Positions 10,480 through 18,556 of a stretch of 21,534 nt of DNA are shown in pieces. Source of the stretch: Psilocybe azurescens (lineage: Eukaryota; Basidiomycota; Agaricomycetes; Agaricales; Agrocybaceae); assembly GCA_023853785.1 (NCBI GenBank), contig JAJIRX010000002.1, forward strand, positions 1 through 21,534. The letters are read 5' to 3'. Position numbers and translations under genes: made by a program. The notes under the pieces are model-generated. The model made no database searches. It saw nothing but the letters and a program-made list of their open reading frames with translations, and was not told where the DNA came from. How positions within the stretch are numbered: the stretch's first letter is position 1; every line of letters begins with the position of its first letter.

Positions 10480-10514
10480 ATGACACGCCAGGTGTCATGT
10501 TGCCGAACTGACTC
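10480..10514 (-). repeat. Right terminal inverted repeat
   Basis: Exact reverse complement of 9367-9401. An extra copy of the 13-mer ATGACACGCCAGG precedes it at 10463-10475, 17 bp upstream of the copy inside the repeat. Confidence 0.93.
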
Positions 10515-10517
10515 TTA
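10515..10517. repeat. Target site duplication TTA (right)
   Basis: TTA directly abuts the right inverted repeat and matches 9364-9366. Confidence 0.75.
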
Positions 10518-10774
10518 TTGCTGTGCTACAATTTGGCTCTACTTTGACAACCAAACACCAGGTCAGCATTAATGACAGCTCTATATGGAAGTCGCGGTCA
10601 TCATCGCACAGGCAATTGAACCTTTGCTCTGGTCTCCAACAACGAAATCGCATAAACTCTTCAAATATCCCTATCATGAAACTGCCGTCGACCATGAAGG
10701 ACGTTCGAAAACTCCCTTCAAGAATGGCCAAGTCTATAATGAAGTCTCATCGAGTCCATATACCAAAGTACGAC
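10518..10774 (+). promoter_or_regulatory. Upstream region of the VanZ-like gene
   Basis: 257 bp between the transposon and ATG 10775. No strong TATA is seen; CTATATGG near 10580 is the closest. An 82-codon open frame (10585-10833) overlaps it and the first intron but has no recognisable features. Confidence 0.35.
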
Positions 10775-11732
10775 ATGCCTATACGATTGCGACCCGTGAG
10801 CACGCATACTCCATAATAGCAGGGAGCAAGTGAAAATCTGATTAAATGCAGTGGTTTCTCGCGTTTACATGCGCCATAATGGTTATACTAGGCTTCTTGG
10901 GGTTCACCAACTTCTCGAGGTCCCTACCTCTGAACGACAAGTTATTGCATTTCTTATGCTTCTGTATTGCTACCGCTGTTTTCTACTTCATTGTTGACGT
11001 AGAAGAGTTCGTGCTGTTCAATATGAAACAATTTAGATCCAACAGTACTAATCCTCCGTTTATAACTCTAGAGCTGCTCGAAGAATTTGGTTTTGGAGGC
11101 ACTCGGGGTTGATCTTCACGACGTTTACGTGCGGTCTTTGCGGGGGCATAATGAGTGAAGTCGTCCAATCAGCCCTTCCAGTTGAGTATAGGACAACTTC
11201 TCTTCCTATATTTTTACTTATTTTAATACTAGTACAAAGTGTTTGACTGGGGCGACATTGCTGTTTGTCATCATACCTTATTTTTCTGCTCAACGTGTTT
11301 GATTTATGCCTTTTCTAGGCCAACCTCTTGGGATCAGCCTTAGGCCTTTGGATAGCTTATTATCTTGAGCGTTACTATCGCCACAGGAGAGAGGTATGTC
11401 TATCACTGTCAATTTAGGATGCAAAAATCATCAAACAATGACTCTTTTTTCAGATAGCGCGCCTCTATCGTCCTCTATCAGGCTCCATTTCCGACTTTGA
11501 AGAGGATGACGAAGATGACCTCGACGCGACCCAACTTCTACCAACACACAACACACAACCTCATCCAAAACACGCTGGGAAATCTACAAGACTGACCGAC
11601 GTCTGGGACGAGCGGGAAGAATTATTTGCCATTGAGGATAGCGATGATGAAAACGAACACGAAAATGACAGGCGAGTTGGCGCAAGTCGGCAAGGCCCCG
11701 AACCACCTCGCATTGTAATTTCTCATCTTTAA
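10775..11732 (+). CDS. VanZ-like four-helix membrane protein
   Basis: Six exons: 10775-10795, 10852-11006, 11072-11180, 11233-11262, 11319-11393 and 11454-11732, giving exactly 222 aa with no frame problem. The first exon encodes only seven residues (M-P-I-R-L-R-P) and the fourth only ten (a 30-nt micro-exon). The VanZ signature is intact: L-N-D-K-L-L-H-F in the second helix, M-S-E-V-V-Q-S in the third, and D-W-G-D-I-A-A-N-L-L-G-S in the fourth. Hydrophobic segments begin near W8, near L36, around the S-G-L-I-F-T-T stretch, and at A-N-L-L-G. A cytosolic-looking acidic tail follows (E-E-D-D-E-D-D, later D-S-D-D-E-N-E). VanZ proteins are named after a bacterial teicoplanin-resistance accessory; the fungal members have no settled function that I know. 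It ends 89 bp from the convergent stop of the Mmc1-like gene. Confidence 0.9.
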
Positions 11733-11821
11733 GCCGAATCTCGAATCTTGATGAGAGCATAGGCCAAGACGACTCAGAGTATCGCAATTTTGGCGTCGAA
11801 CAGACATTGCAAGAGGAAGAA
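11733..11821. terminator. Convergent 3' ends, 89 bp
   Basis: The VanZ-like stop (11730-11732) and the Mmc1-like stop (11824-11822, minus) face each other across 89 bp. Both 3' UTRs must therefore overlap or be very short. No AATAAA is visible. Confidence 0.4.
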
Positions 11822-14111
11822 CTATGATTTGTGTTGGGATCCGTGCAACACATCATCCAATCCTGCCTGTATCTCCTCAATTTCTACCAATACATCAGCA
11901 AGCTCCTCTTCGCGAGCTCGTACCGACTGTGCCATTCCCTCGCATGCCGTCTCTCCCAAGACAACAACTTGTTTTTCCATGGTGGTCTGCAGCTTTGCCT
12001 AGGAAATAGTCAGGTCATGGAAAAGAGAAATGGAGCGCGCTAGAATATACCTTTAGATCTCGGTCGAGTCCCTCGCCGACCCTTACCCAATCTTGCCACC
12101 ACCGCTTTTTCGACTTCTCCCATCTCCCAACAGCCCATCTAATACTCGCGACTGCGCTCAGGATACCTAATCCCATTGCCGTTCCGGCATCCATCCCAAT
12201 AAACCCCAGTAAACCCTCGCCGCTACCGAGGAGCCAGCCCAACCATCCGGCCCACCCGATGCCTGCGCCTCCCACTATCCCTCCAGTCATTCCGAGGACT
12301 GCCCGCTGGCCGGTGACGTGAAGACGCATCGTCGGATACTCGATAATCTGATTCCGACGCGAAAATATGGGTTGGATAAGACTATCTGCCGTTAAATGGT
12401 ACCCTGGAGATCTCTTAATCTGCAGAAGAGAATTTCTGAGAATGGCAGTTGACACAGTGGGGTGGTTGGAGAGGAGGGAGAATGCTAATTTGGATGTTTC
12501 GTTTTGTAGGACTGAAAGACGGCCTGTTTCCAAGATTAACTGTGTTATACAATTGTTAGTGAGCTCGTCGAAAATGAATATCGAAGTCAAGAGGGAGTAT
12601 AAGTACCTTTTTCTCAAGGTTGCAACACCACGTTCGCGCAGTGGCGGTCGCGACGATGCTGCTAATCTCGTCCACCCTCCAGATCATCCGCCACCAAGTG
12701 AGCCTATCCATAACTGGTCGCATGTCCCGCTCAGCCTGTTTGATAGCTTCAGTGACTGCTGCGTTGAGAGGGACATTTTTGTCGCTTTGGCTGCCGCTCC
12801 CTCCTAAAACATCACCTTCCACCCTGGCGCGATGCTCTTCAAGTGCCTCTTTCAAGGCAGTCTGGTCAATGAAGGCTTTGTCCAGCTCATTCCTTGTTTG
12901 ACGAATGCTGGACGAAGAACAATCCAATACCTCCTGCAGGCGTTCTAAACCCAATTTTCGCTGTACAGTTTTCAAGTTGTGAGCCGGTGACAATTTTTCA
13001 TGCAAAGCTTTTGTCACTCTAGACAGCCGGGACCCTACGAAATCGGTACTGTATTTCTGAATAGCGGATGAGGAGCTGGGATTGGCTTGGAGAATACTGA
13101 CCGCATGAATCGCGCGTCCAGGGTCCGCTGATATAACGTGAACATCTCTTGACTGCGTGCGTGAATAAGATGTGTGTGAACGCCGGGATCGTTGTTGTAT
13201 GATAGCGTCCAAGTCCGTCTGTGAGATGTTTGATGTCAACACGAGAATTGTGTTGGTAGGTACCTGCGCGTCCAGAATTGCTTCTATTGGCGTCGTAATA
13301 GGATTACAAACAATGATACGGATGTCACTTTCTAAGAAAGTAGGGTTTTCAAGGATGCGTCGGAGGGACTCTTTGGGCTGAGTGGACGATGAAGTTGAGG
13401 GGAAATGTTTGGGGTGAACGAAGTTCGGAGATCACCACAGGGACAGGAAACTGGGTTAGATATCCAGAAGAAAGTTTAAACGAGGCTGAATTGACGCCAG
13501 ATCCGCTTTCGTGTCTGTACGACGTGTAAGGGTTATGTACGGGAGGATTTATGGCTCGAGAACGTACGAAAATTGGATTTTCTGCAGACTGAGATCCGAC
13601 CATCGATTTTCAAGCGCGTCAATTTTCGTTTTATCTGACGATAAAGGGTCTGCAAGTAACGCGGTCACCAGATCTTGAGCTCCTGACCATTCGTCTATCC
13701 CACATACTATATTGTCATATGAAATGCGCGAGTCAGATATTAATTGGCTGATATTGAGGAGAACAACGCGCCTATGACTTTCGCTGGCCTTTCACCGGTC
13801 GCAGAAAGATCCTCATGCGCTTTGGACAGAATAGAATCCCAGATATTTGACGCTTCCGCCGTTCGTTGGAAACCGGGCCCGCCTTTACCGATAACGCGGG
13901 GCAATATGTTCCTCGTTTTATGAAGTAACGTCAAAGGTTCGGTTCTAGAAACTGGTACTTCATTTTTGGACTTTGCTGTAGTCGCAGCAGAAGTAGAAGA
14001 GCTGGCAAATCGTTTGCAACCACCGAGGTGACGAGACGATGACGCGGAAAGGCTTGCAAGGGATTTAGCAATTGCTTTACGGGTGGTCAAGTGGTTCGGG
14101 CATGGTGACAT
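11822..14111 (-). CDS. Mitochondrial inner-membrane protein, Mmc1-like
   Basis: Minus-strand exons are 14111-12607, 12539-12051 and 11998-11822; introns are GT-AG, phase 0, 67 and 52 nt. Corrected length is about 723 aa. Residues 1-40 look like a mitochondrial presequence, rich in Ser, Arg, Lys and Ala with no acids. The middle is mostly helical. The third quarter has V-L-Q-N-E-T-S-K-L-A-F-S-L-L and then R-L-H-V-T-G-Q-R-A-V-L-G-M-T-G-G, followed by two Gly-rich hydrophobic segments (G-W-A-G-W-L-G-W-L-L-G; G-T-A-M-G-L-G-I-L-S-A-V-A-S). The last exon is a charged, probably coiled-coil tail (R-A-R-E-E-E-L-A-D-V-L-V-E-I-E-E). This layout resembles the fungal Mmc1 family, described as mitochondrial dynamin-like; I place it there from memory with moderate confidence. 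No GTPase P-loop was seen. Three frame breaks lie in exon 1: near 13788-13789 (-1), 13563 (-1), and either 13411-13414 or 13399-13402 (+1). Each fits a homopolymer length change. Confidence 0.65.
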
Positions 14112-14243
14112 CGGTCAGGCCGACAATGCGCGCGTCAATCGAAGATGTTCTCCGGCGTCTAAGCGATGATGAATGTGAAAGGTCAGTAGCAATTAATGTA
14201 GTATGCACTATGTACTGAGCCGAGTGTCCCGAATAGCTGCAAT

Positions 14244-14249
14244 CACGTG
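14244..14249. promoter_or_regulatory. E-box CACGTG in the Mmc1-like promoter
   Basis: Perfect 6-bp palindrome about 135 bp upstream of ATG 14111. The PPM1/helicase promoter has the same hexamer at 202-207. Confidence 0.35.
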
Positions 14250-14496
14250 CCCAATGTAAAGAACCGGTTTGCGAGCCGGCCTTCCGTCAGTTCGGTTTTG
14301 AATTGCCCACAGCGCGGCTCATGGCTTGGGCTCAGCCAAGACTCAGCGCTCAGCTTTGAAACACTCCGTTGTCCTCCTATAATTCTTTAATATAGAGGTA
14401 CGAGGCCCCTTTTAATAAGTTTGAGTACATCTTTTCTGTCTGGCACCTCGATGATCCCCTTTGATGTTCATCAGCATGAATTCAACAACTAACATT

Positions 14497-14504
14497 TGAC
14501 GTCA
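14497..14504. promoter_or_regulatory. CRE/ATF-type palindrome TGACGTCA
   Basis: Exact 8-bp consensus. It is about 390 bp from the Mmc1-like start and beyond the 3' end of DPBB gene A, so its target is unclear. Confidence 0.3.
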
Positions 14505-14906
14505 TGAACCAGAAGATTTGCGTACACCTAACGCCTACTTGTTCACAGCTTTCCCAGAAGTTCAAGAGATCCAGTGCACAAGCCACACATGGAAACGCAT
14601 GCTTATTCGCCATCCCAGTGCCATCTTCTGAAACCTCCGAATGGTTTATTGCTACCGCCGACGAAATGCAATTTTATTCGCGTATGTCATTGCAATAAAA
14701 AGTTTGATGTATCGAAATTTGCGCCTCGGGATTGGTGGGCTTTGGTAGGCCGTGATCGTCTCACTTCAAGTTACTACTGCAGAACTCCAAATAGAATTAA
14801 ATAAAATTGGAGAGTGATAACGCGGAAGGAAGGGTATTTGAGGTAGATGCAAAAACCAAGAAACGCGCCCAATAAATTAGAATAGCTCGCTCCAGATGAA
14901 ATAGAA

Positions 14907-15930
14907 TCAGAGACTGCCTGCGGCCATGGCTAAACCTCCAATTTGGATGAGGAACTGATTTAGGTCCTGTAAATTGGAAGGCGTTGAACCAGTGCGATCG
15001 ATGGAGCCGGTAGGAATAGCGAGACCGCTTGCAGCACCACTGAGGTAATCGATAGATGTTGTTGCTGCAGCGCTGGAAGTAATGCTGGTGCTTGAGGCCG
15101 AAGTGCTCGAAGATATTTTGCTTGAAGTTGAAATACTCGAACTCGAAATTTTGCTGCTTGAGCTGTGCTTGCTTGACACGGCGGTAGTGACAGGTGCGGG
15201 TTTAGGGGCTGGCTTGGTGGTGATAACAGGAGGCGGAGCGACGGGTTTTGCAGGTACGGCATCCGTGAATTCCCAATCACCTGTTAGAACACCGCCTCCC
15301 TCTGGCCAATGGCCAATAAAGAACCCGAATAGACCCTCAGTAAGATCAAGTCCACCGTATGGACAACCTGGGCACTATAAACACAACTAGTAAGTTGGAA
15401 AGCTAACGAACGTTTGAAAGCATTGCAAACCGTGTCACTAATGGTAGCAGTTGTGGTCTTACCACCCTGCGTCATCGTAATAGTTTTAAAGCACCATGCA
15501 GGGTTCATTTGCTGGAGGAAAGGGGACGAATAAGTCAGGGAAGTTATCAGGGATTATGAAAACTCACGGCAGCGTTCATTGCGACAGTCTGCACATAATA
15601 AACCACAGCATAAATAATTTTCTTCACATCATGGATAGAAACGTACAAAAGTCGGTATTAACGTGAAGCTTTCCACAAGATCCCCTGTGGAGAATAAGTC
15701 AGAAATAACGCGACGAAATGCTTTGAGGAAAGTTCGAACGGATTGCCAGTTTCTTCGACGTCGTAGTAGGTCCATCTGGCTCCACTGATACGTTTGAACA
15801 GTTGTATGTCTCCGTCAGCACGCTTGGCTAGCTCTGCATGGCGATTAAAAGGTTGCCCATGGTATGAAGCGCTGACGGTGGGCGTGACCAAGACCAAAAG
15901 TGAGGCGCAGAGAATTTTGGTGAGCATCAT
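14907..15930 (-). CDS. Secreted RlpA-like double-psi beta-barrel protein, copy A
   Basis: Minus-strand exons are 15930-15740, 15684-15647, 15588-15568, 15511-15431 and 15374-14907; all four introns are GT-AG, 55-58 nt. The product is about 265 aa. A signal peptide (M-M-L-T-K-I-L-C-A-S-L-L-V-L-V ending near V-S-A) is followed by a short pro-region with two Lys-Arg sites (E-L-A-K-R and Q-L-F-K-R), likely Kex2-processed. The DPBB core has W-T-Y-Y-D-V-E-E-T-G-N, G-S-C-G, W-C-F-K-T-I-T-M, K-T-T-T-A-T-I-S-D-T, C-P-G-C-P-Y-G-G-L-D-L-T and G-G-V-L-T-G-D-W-E-F. A Pro-rich then Ser-rich linker leads to a conserved C-terminus (D-Y-L-S-G-A-A-S-G-L-A-I-P-T-G-S, ending L-A-M-A-A-G-S-L). Such barrels occur in expansin, barwin and cell-wall proteins; no enzyme activity can be assigned. 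Exon 2 has one extra T (15647-15650) compared with copies B and C, breaking the frame. Confidence 0.85.
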
Positions 15931-15996
15931 GAAGACAGTGGTCGATTTCGATTGAAATGGTTTTCAATTTGTAAAGAGAGTCGCAAATTAAAGAAT

Positions 15997-16022
15997 GTGT
16001 GGACGTAGCGTGTGGACGTAGC
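15997..16022. repeat. 13-bp tandem repeat, two copies
   Basis: GTGTGGACGTAGC is repeated exactly, and GTG begins a third copy. It lies about 70-90 bp upstream of the DPBB A start codon and is absent from the other two copies. Confidence 0.8.
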
Positions 16023-16182
16023 GTGAACGCAGAAATGAGCACGTAGATGGTTTAAGAAGTAGAGGCGGCGTTGTTGTTATGCGCACATGGCGGCCGCTAA
16101 CTTAAAACTTGTCGAAACTTACATACACAGGCCATAGAAATACGCCCAGGTACAACACGTTCGTTGATGAGATCAAAATATA

Positions 16183-16226
16183 AATCTATAAATAGATTAT
16201 ACGCATTCAGATTTGCAAAGATTTGC
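16183..16226 (-). promoter_or_regulatory. Promoter-like block of DPBB A: TATA plus paired GCAAATC
   Basis: Reading on minus, two GCAAATC heptamers (16226-16220, 16216-16210) precede TATTTATA inside a 16-bp palindrome (16183-16198), about 255 bp before the ATG. Copy C has the same order at a similar distance, so this is probably its core promoter, implying a long 5' leader. Confidence 0.45.
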
Positions 16227-16589
16227 ATTGCCGTTTGCAAATCGTCAACTCGAAATATAGCGATAACAACTTCAGATTGATAGACTAACTCGCTACACAA
16301 AAATTTTACTCTTTATGTACCTTATCTGCTTTGAATTATGACACATTTAATTAGCGCTCCATTTGACATTAAGTTGGAGTTACTAAATTATAAATGTCCA
16401 CAATTCGTTCAAGCTATAAGAAGTATCCAGAATGCTATTTGAGTGGCACATAGTATTATATAACGGGCTACTGTGCAGTATTGAAAAATATACCGTTGAC
16501 ACCATGGACTAGGGGACAAATAAGTACTAAGAGACGCCCAATAACCCCCAAGTTAGCCATTTTCCTCATGCGAACAGTGAAAGGCGCAA

Positions 16590-17619
16590 TCAGTTGATTC
16601 CTGCAGCCATAGCTAAACCTCCAAGCTGGACAAAGACCGAGTTTAGGCCCTCTAAGTTGGAAGACGAATCGGTGGTATCGATGGAGCCGGTTGGAATAGC
16701 GAGGCCGCTTGCGACACCACTCAAGTAGTTAATAGCCGTTGACATAGATGCCGAAGAGCTCGATATAGTAGGGTTTGGCGCCGAGGTGCTGGAAGCCGTT
16801 CTGCTCGTAGCTGAGATACTCGCAGTGCTGAAAATTTTAGTGCTGGAGTCTACAGGGTTGTGTACAGTGGAGGTAACGGGAGGAGGCGGTTTCATGGTCT
16901 TTACTGGAGGGGGCCGCAGGTTTGGTAGGAGCGGCATCCGTGAATTCCCAATCGCCTGTTAAAACTCCTCCTCCCTGAGGCCAGTGGCCAAGGAAAAAGG
17001 CGAAGAGACCTTCCGTAAGATCAAGTCCACCGTAAGGACACCCCATACACTGCAAATAAAACATCAGCTTCTGCTTCTGAATAAACTGTCTCTGAAAGTG
17101 TTGCAAACCGTGTCGCTTATTGTTGCAGTCGTAGTCTTTCCGCCTTGCGTCATTGTAATAGTTTTGAAGCACCATCCAGGGTTCATTTGCTGGCAGTCAA
17201 ACATTTATTAATCGGAAAGGTGAAATGTCATCAATTAAAATCTCACTGCGACATTCATTGCAACAGTCTACTCATTGTATGTCCTGTCAATATTTCGAGT
17301 TACAGGATAATCGAAAAAGAAGACATACAAAATCGGTGTTAATGTGCTTTAAACCACAAGATCCTCTGTAAGTAATAACGAGTCAGAAAGTGAGAGGGGT
17401 CAACGTAGGAAATGTAATCAAACGCATTGCCAGTTTCTTCAACGTCATAATATTTCCATGTTGCTCCAGTAATACGCTTAAAAGTTGAATATTGCCTTCG
17501 GCTCTTATGGCCAGCTCAGCATGACGACTGAAAGATGGTCCGTGGTAGGAGCTGTTGACAATGGGGATGATGCAGGCCAAGAAAGAGGTGCATAGTAATA
17601 TGGTAAGCTTTCTTTGCAT
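16590..17619 (-). CDS. Secreted RlpA-like double-psi beta-barrel protein, copy B
   Basis: Minus-strand exons are 17619-17424, 17365-17329, 17267-17247, 17189-17109 and 17049-16590; introns are GT-AG, 57-61 nt, at the same positions as in A and C. The signal peptide is M-Q-R-K-L-T-I-L-L-C-T-S-F-L-A-C. The barrel shows G-S-C-G, T-V-A-M-N, W-C-F-K-T-I-T-M and C-M-G-C-P-Y-G-G-L-D-L-T (Met replaces the Pro of A and C). The first pro-region dibasic site is lost (E-L-A-I-R instead of E-L-A-K-R). The Ser/Thr linker and C-terminus are conserved (A-I-N-Y-L-S-G-V-A-S-G-L-A-I-P, ending L-A-M-A-A-G-I-N). Two frame breaks occur: -1 in the A run 17480-17483 (a T run in the gene, before the F-K-R site) and +1 at about 16909-16915 at the start of the Pro-rich linker. 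Both fit homopolymer errors; otherwise this copy would be a pseudogene. Confidence 0.82.
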
Positions 17620-18556
17620 TATTGGTAGATAATTAGAAGTTGTTTTGAGTTGAATTTGTGAAGGAGTGTGGTGGAATAAAGATCGTATGGGTAGAGGACT
17701 AACCAGATGATGGATGTACAAAATAAAGACACAGACAGTCATTTTGAGTAGTGCTGGAATGTGGACATGATTGATTATGCAGCCTGCGGAAATTACGATG
17801 TTGCTGAATAGACGGGACAAATTGAATATATACAGCGAGAATGCTTCCCACGACTTCAACACGGAGGATAAATTGTCGGCTGAGCAGTCAGCCAACCGAC
17901 CTTTTCTAGATCTTCAGGTGCTGGAATTCAATACTTAGTCTTATGTTGTTATATTAGAAACCCGGAATCGCCGCTGCTTGAGATCAGCAGTGCTATAAAA
18001 TAGATTTTCCACCAGTCGTTGGATATTTGGCGGTCAGCACATTTGTCGATACATAAAAGCCAAAATCGGACTACAAGAGCATAATAAACTGATGCAATTC
18101 ATTCATGGATTTCTAGTATTTACTTACCTTGAGTGTACTAGGACTGAATTGCTCATACAACAAGAAACCGTCGTACCTCAGGTAGAAGTTAGTAGTGGTA
18201 CTTCGAGCAACACCGCATTTGATTGTAGGTTGGTCATGATAGCAAGAAGTGGTCACGACGAGGTGTTTCTTGAAAAAGTGATGAACGTAGCGAACCTATA
18301 AATTGTGGCATAGACGTAAGAGTGAAGAACTGGTGTTATTTGTGGGCTCCATCTGTTGGACTACCTGGTCCGATAAATAGGAAACTTTTGGAGTGACTGG
18401 ATAAGATATAAATAAGTTAGGTGGCCCAGCACCATAGGAAATGGGGTATTGCTTGAATATAGCAAAGACGGATAATGAGACGGACATTCGGGGGTAAATA
18501 AATACAGAAGAAATACAGACGGAAAGGAAAGCGCATTTTATAACCTTCGAGAAGAT
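17620..18556. other. Intergenic region between DPBB B and C
   Basis: No gene is supported. A TATATA on the minus strand near 17827-17832 lies about 210 bp before the copy B start and may be its TATA box. A 69-codon plus-strand frame at 18092-18301 has no recognisable features. The remainder looks like unremarkable spacer and the 3' flank of copy C. Confidence 0.45.

Larger units (their letters stand above)
9367..10514. mobile_element. Non-autonomous TIR DNA transposon (PIF/Harbinger-like, MITE-type)
   Basis: The ends are perfect 35-bp terminal inverted repeats (9367-9401 and 10480-10514), beginning GAGTCAGTTCGG. They are flanked by a direct TTA duplication (9364-9366 and 10515-10517), the 3-bp T-W-A duplication typical of PIF/Harbinger elements. 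Imperfect inverted homology continues inward: TATCATGTGATG at about 9472-9483 pairs with CATCACATGATA at about 10436-10447. The 13-mer ATGACACGCCAGG occurs twice near the right end (10463-10475, 10480-10492) and once inverted near the left (9389-9401), a likely transposase-binding repeat. The 1,148-bp AT-rich interior has only short meaningless frames and no DDE transposase or Myb/SANT-like partner, so an autonomous relative elsewhere would have to supply transposase. The perfect repeats suggest a recent insertion. Superfamily assignment rests mainly on the TTA duplication. Confidence 0.85.
14112..14906. other. Intergenic region upstream of the Mmc1-like gene
   Basis: No gene is supported. 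An E-box CACGTG lies at 14244-14249, about 135 bp upstream of the Mmc1-like start. A palindromic CRE-type TGACGTCA lies at 14497-14504, overlapping an ATG that opens a 60-codon frame (14504-14698) with no recognisable features. The 3' flank of DPBB gene A fills the right end. Confidence 0.4.
15931..16589. other. Intergenic region between DPBB A and B
   Basis: No gene is supported. It holds the presumed promoter of copy A, a 13-bp tandem repeat (GTGTGGACGTAGC at 15997-16009 and 16010-16022), an AT-rich palindrome with a TATA-like core near 16183-16198, paired GATTTGC motifs at 16210 and 16220, and an AT-rich stretch leading to the 3' end of copy B. Confidence 0.5.

Noticed and set aside
11584..12807. 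Opposite-strand frames overlapping the VanZ-like and Mmc1-like genes
   Set aside because: They are shadows of the spliced genes, which have better family motifs and consistent splice sites.
14190..14330. Possible tRNA or structured RNA in the GC-rich stretch with CCGGTT/AGCCGG
   Set aside because: No A-box/B-box pair and no cloverleaf could be built; only short local complementarity is present.
15082..15390. Plus-strand Leu/Glu-rich frames in DPBB A (and 18717-18950 in C)
   Set aside because: They are the reverse complement of the Ser-rich linker codons; low-complexity Ser coding produces them on the other strand.
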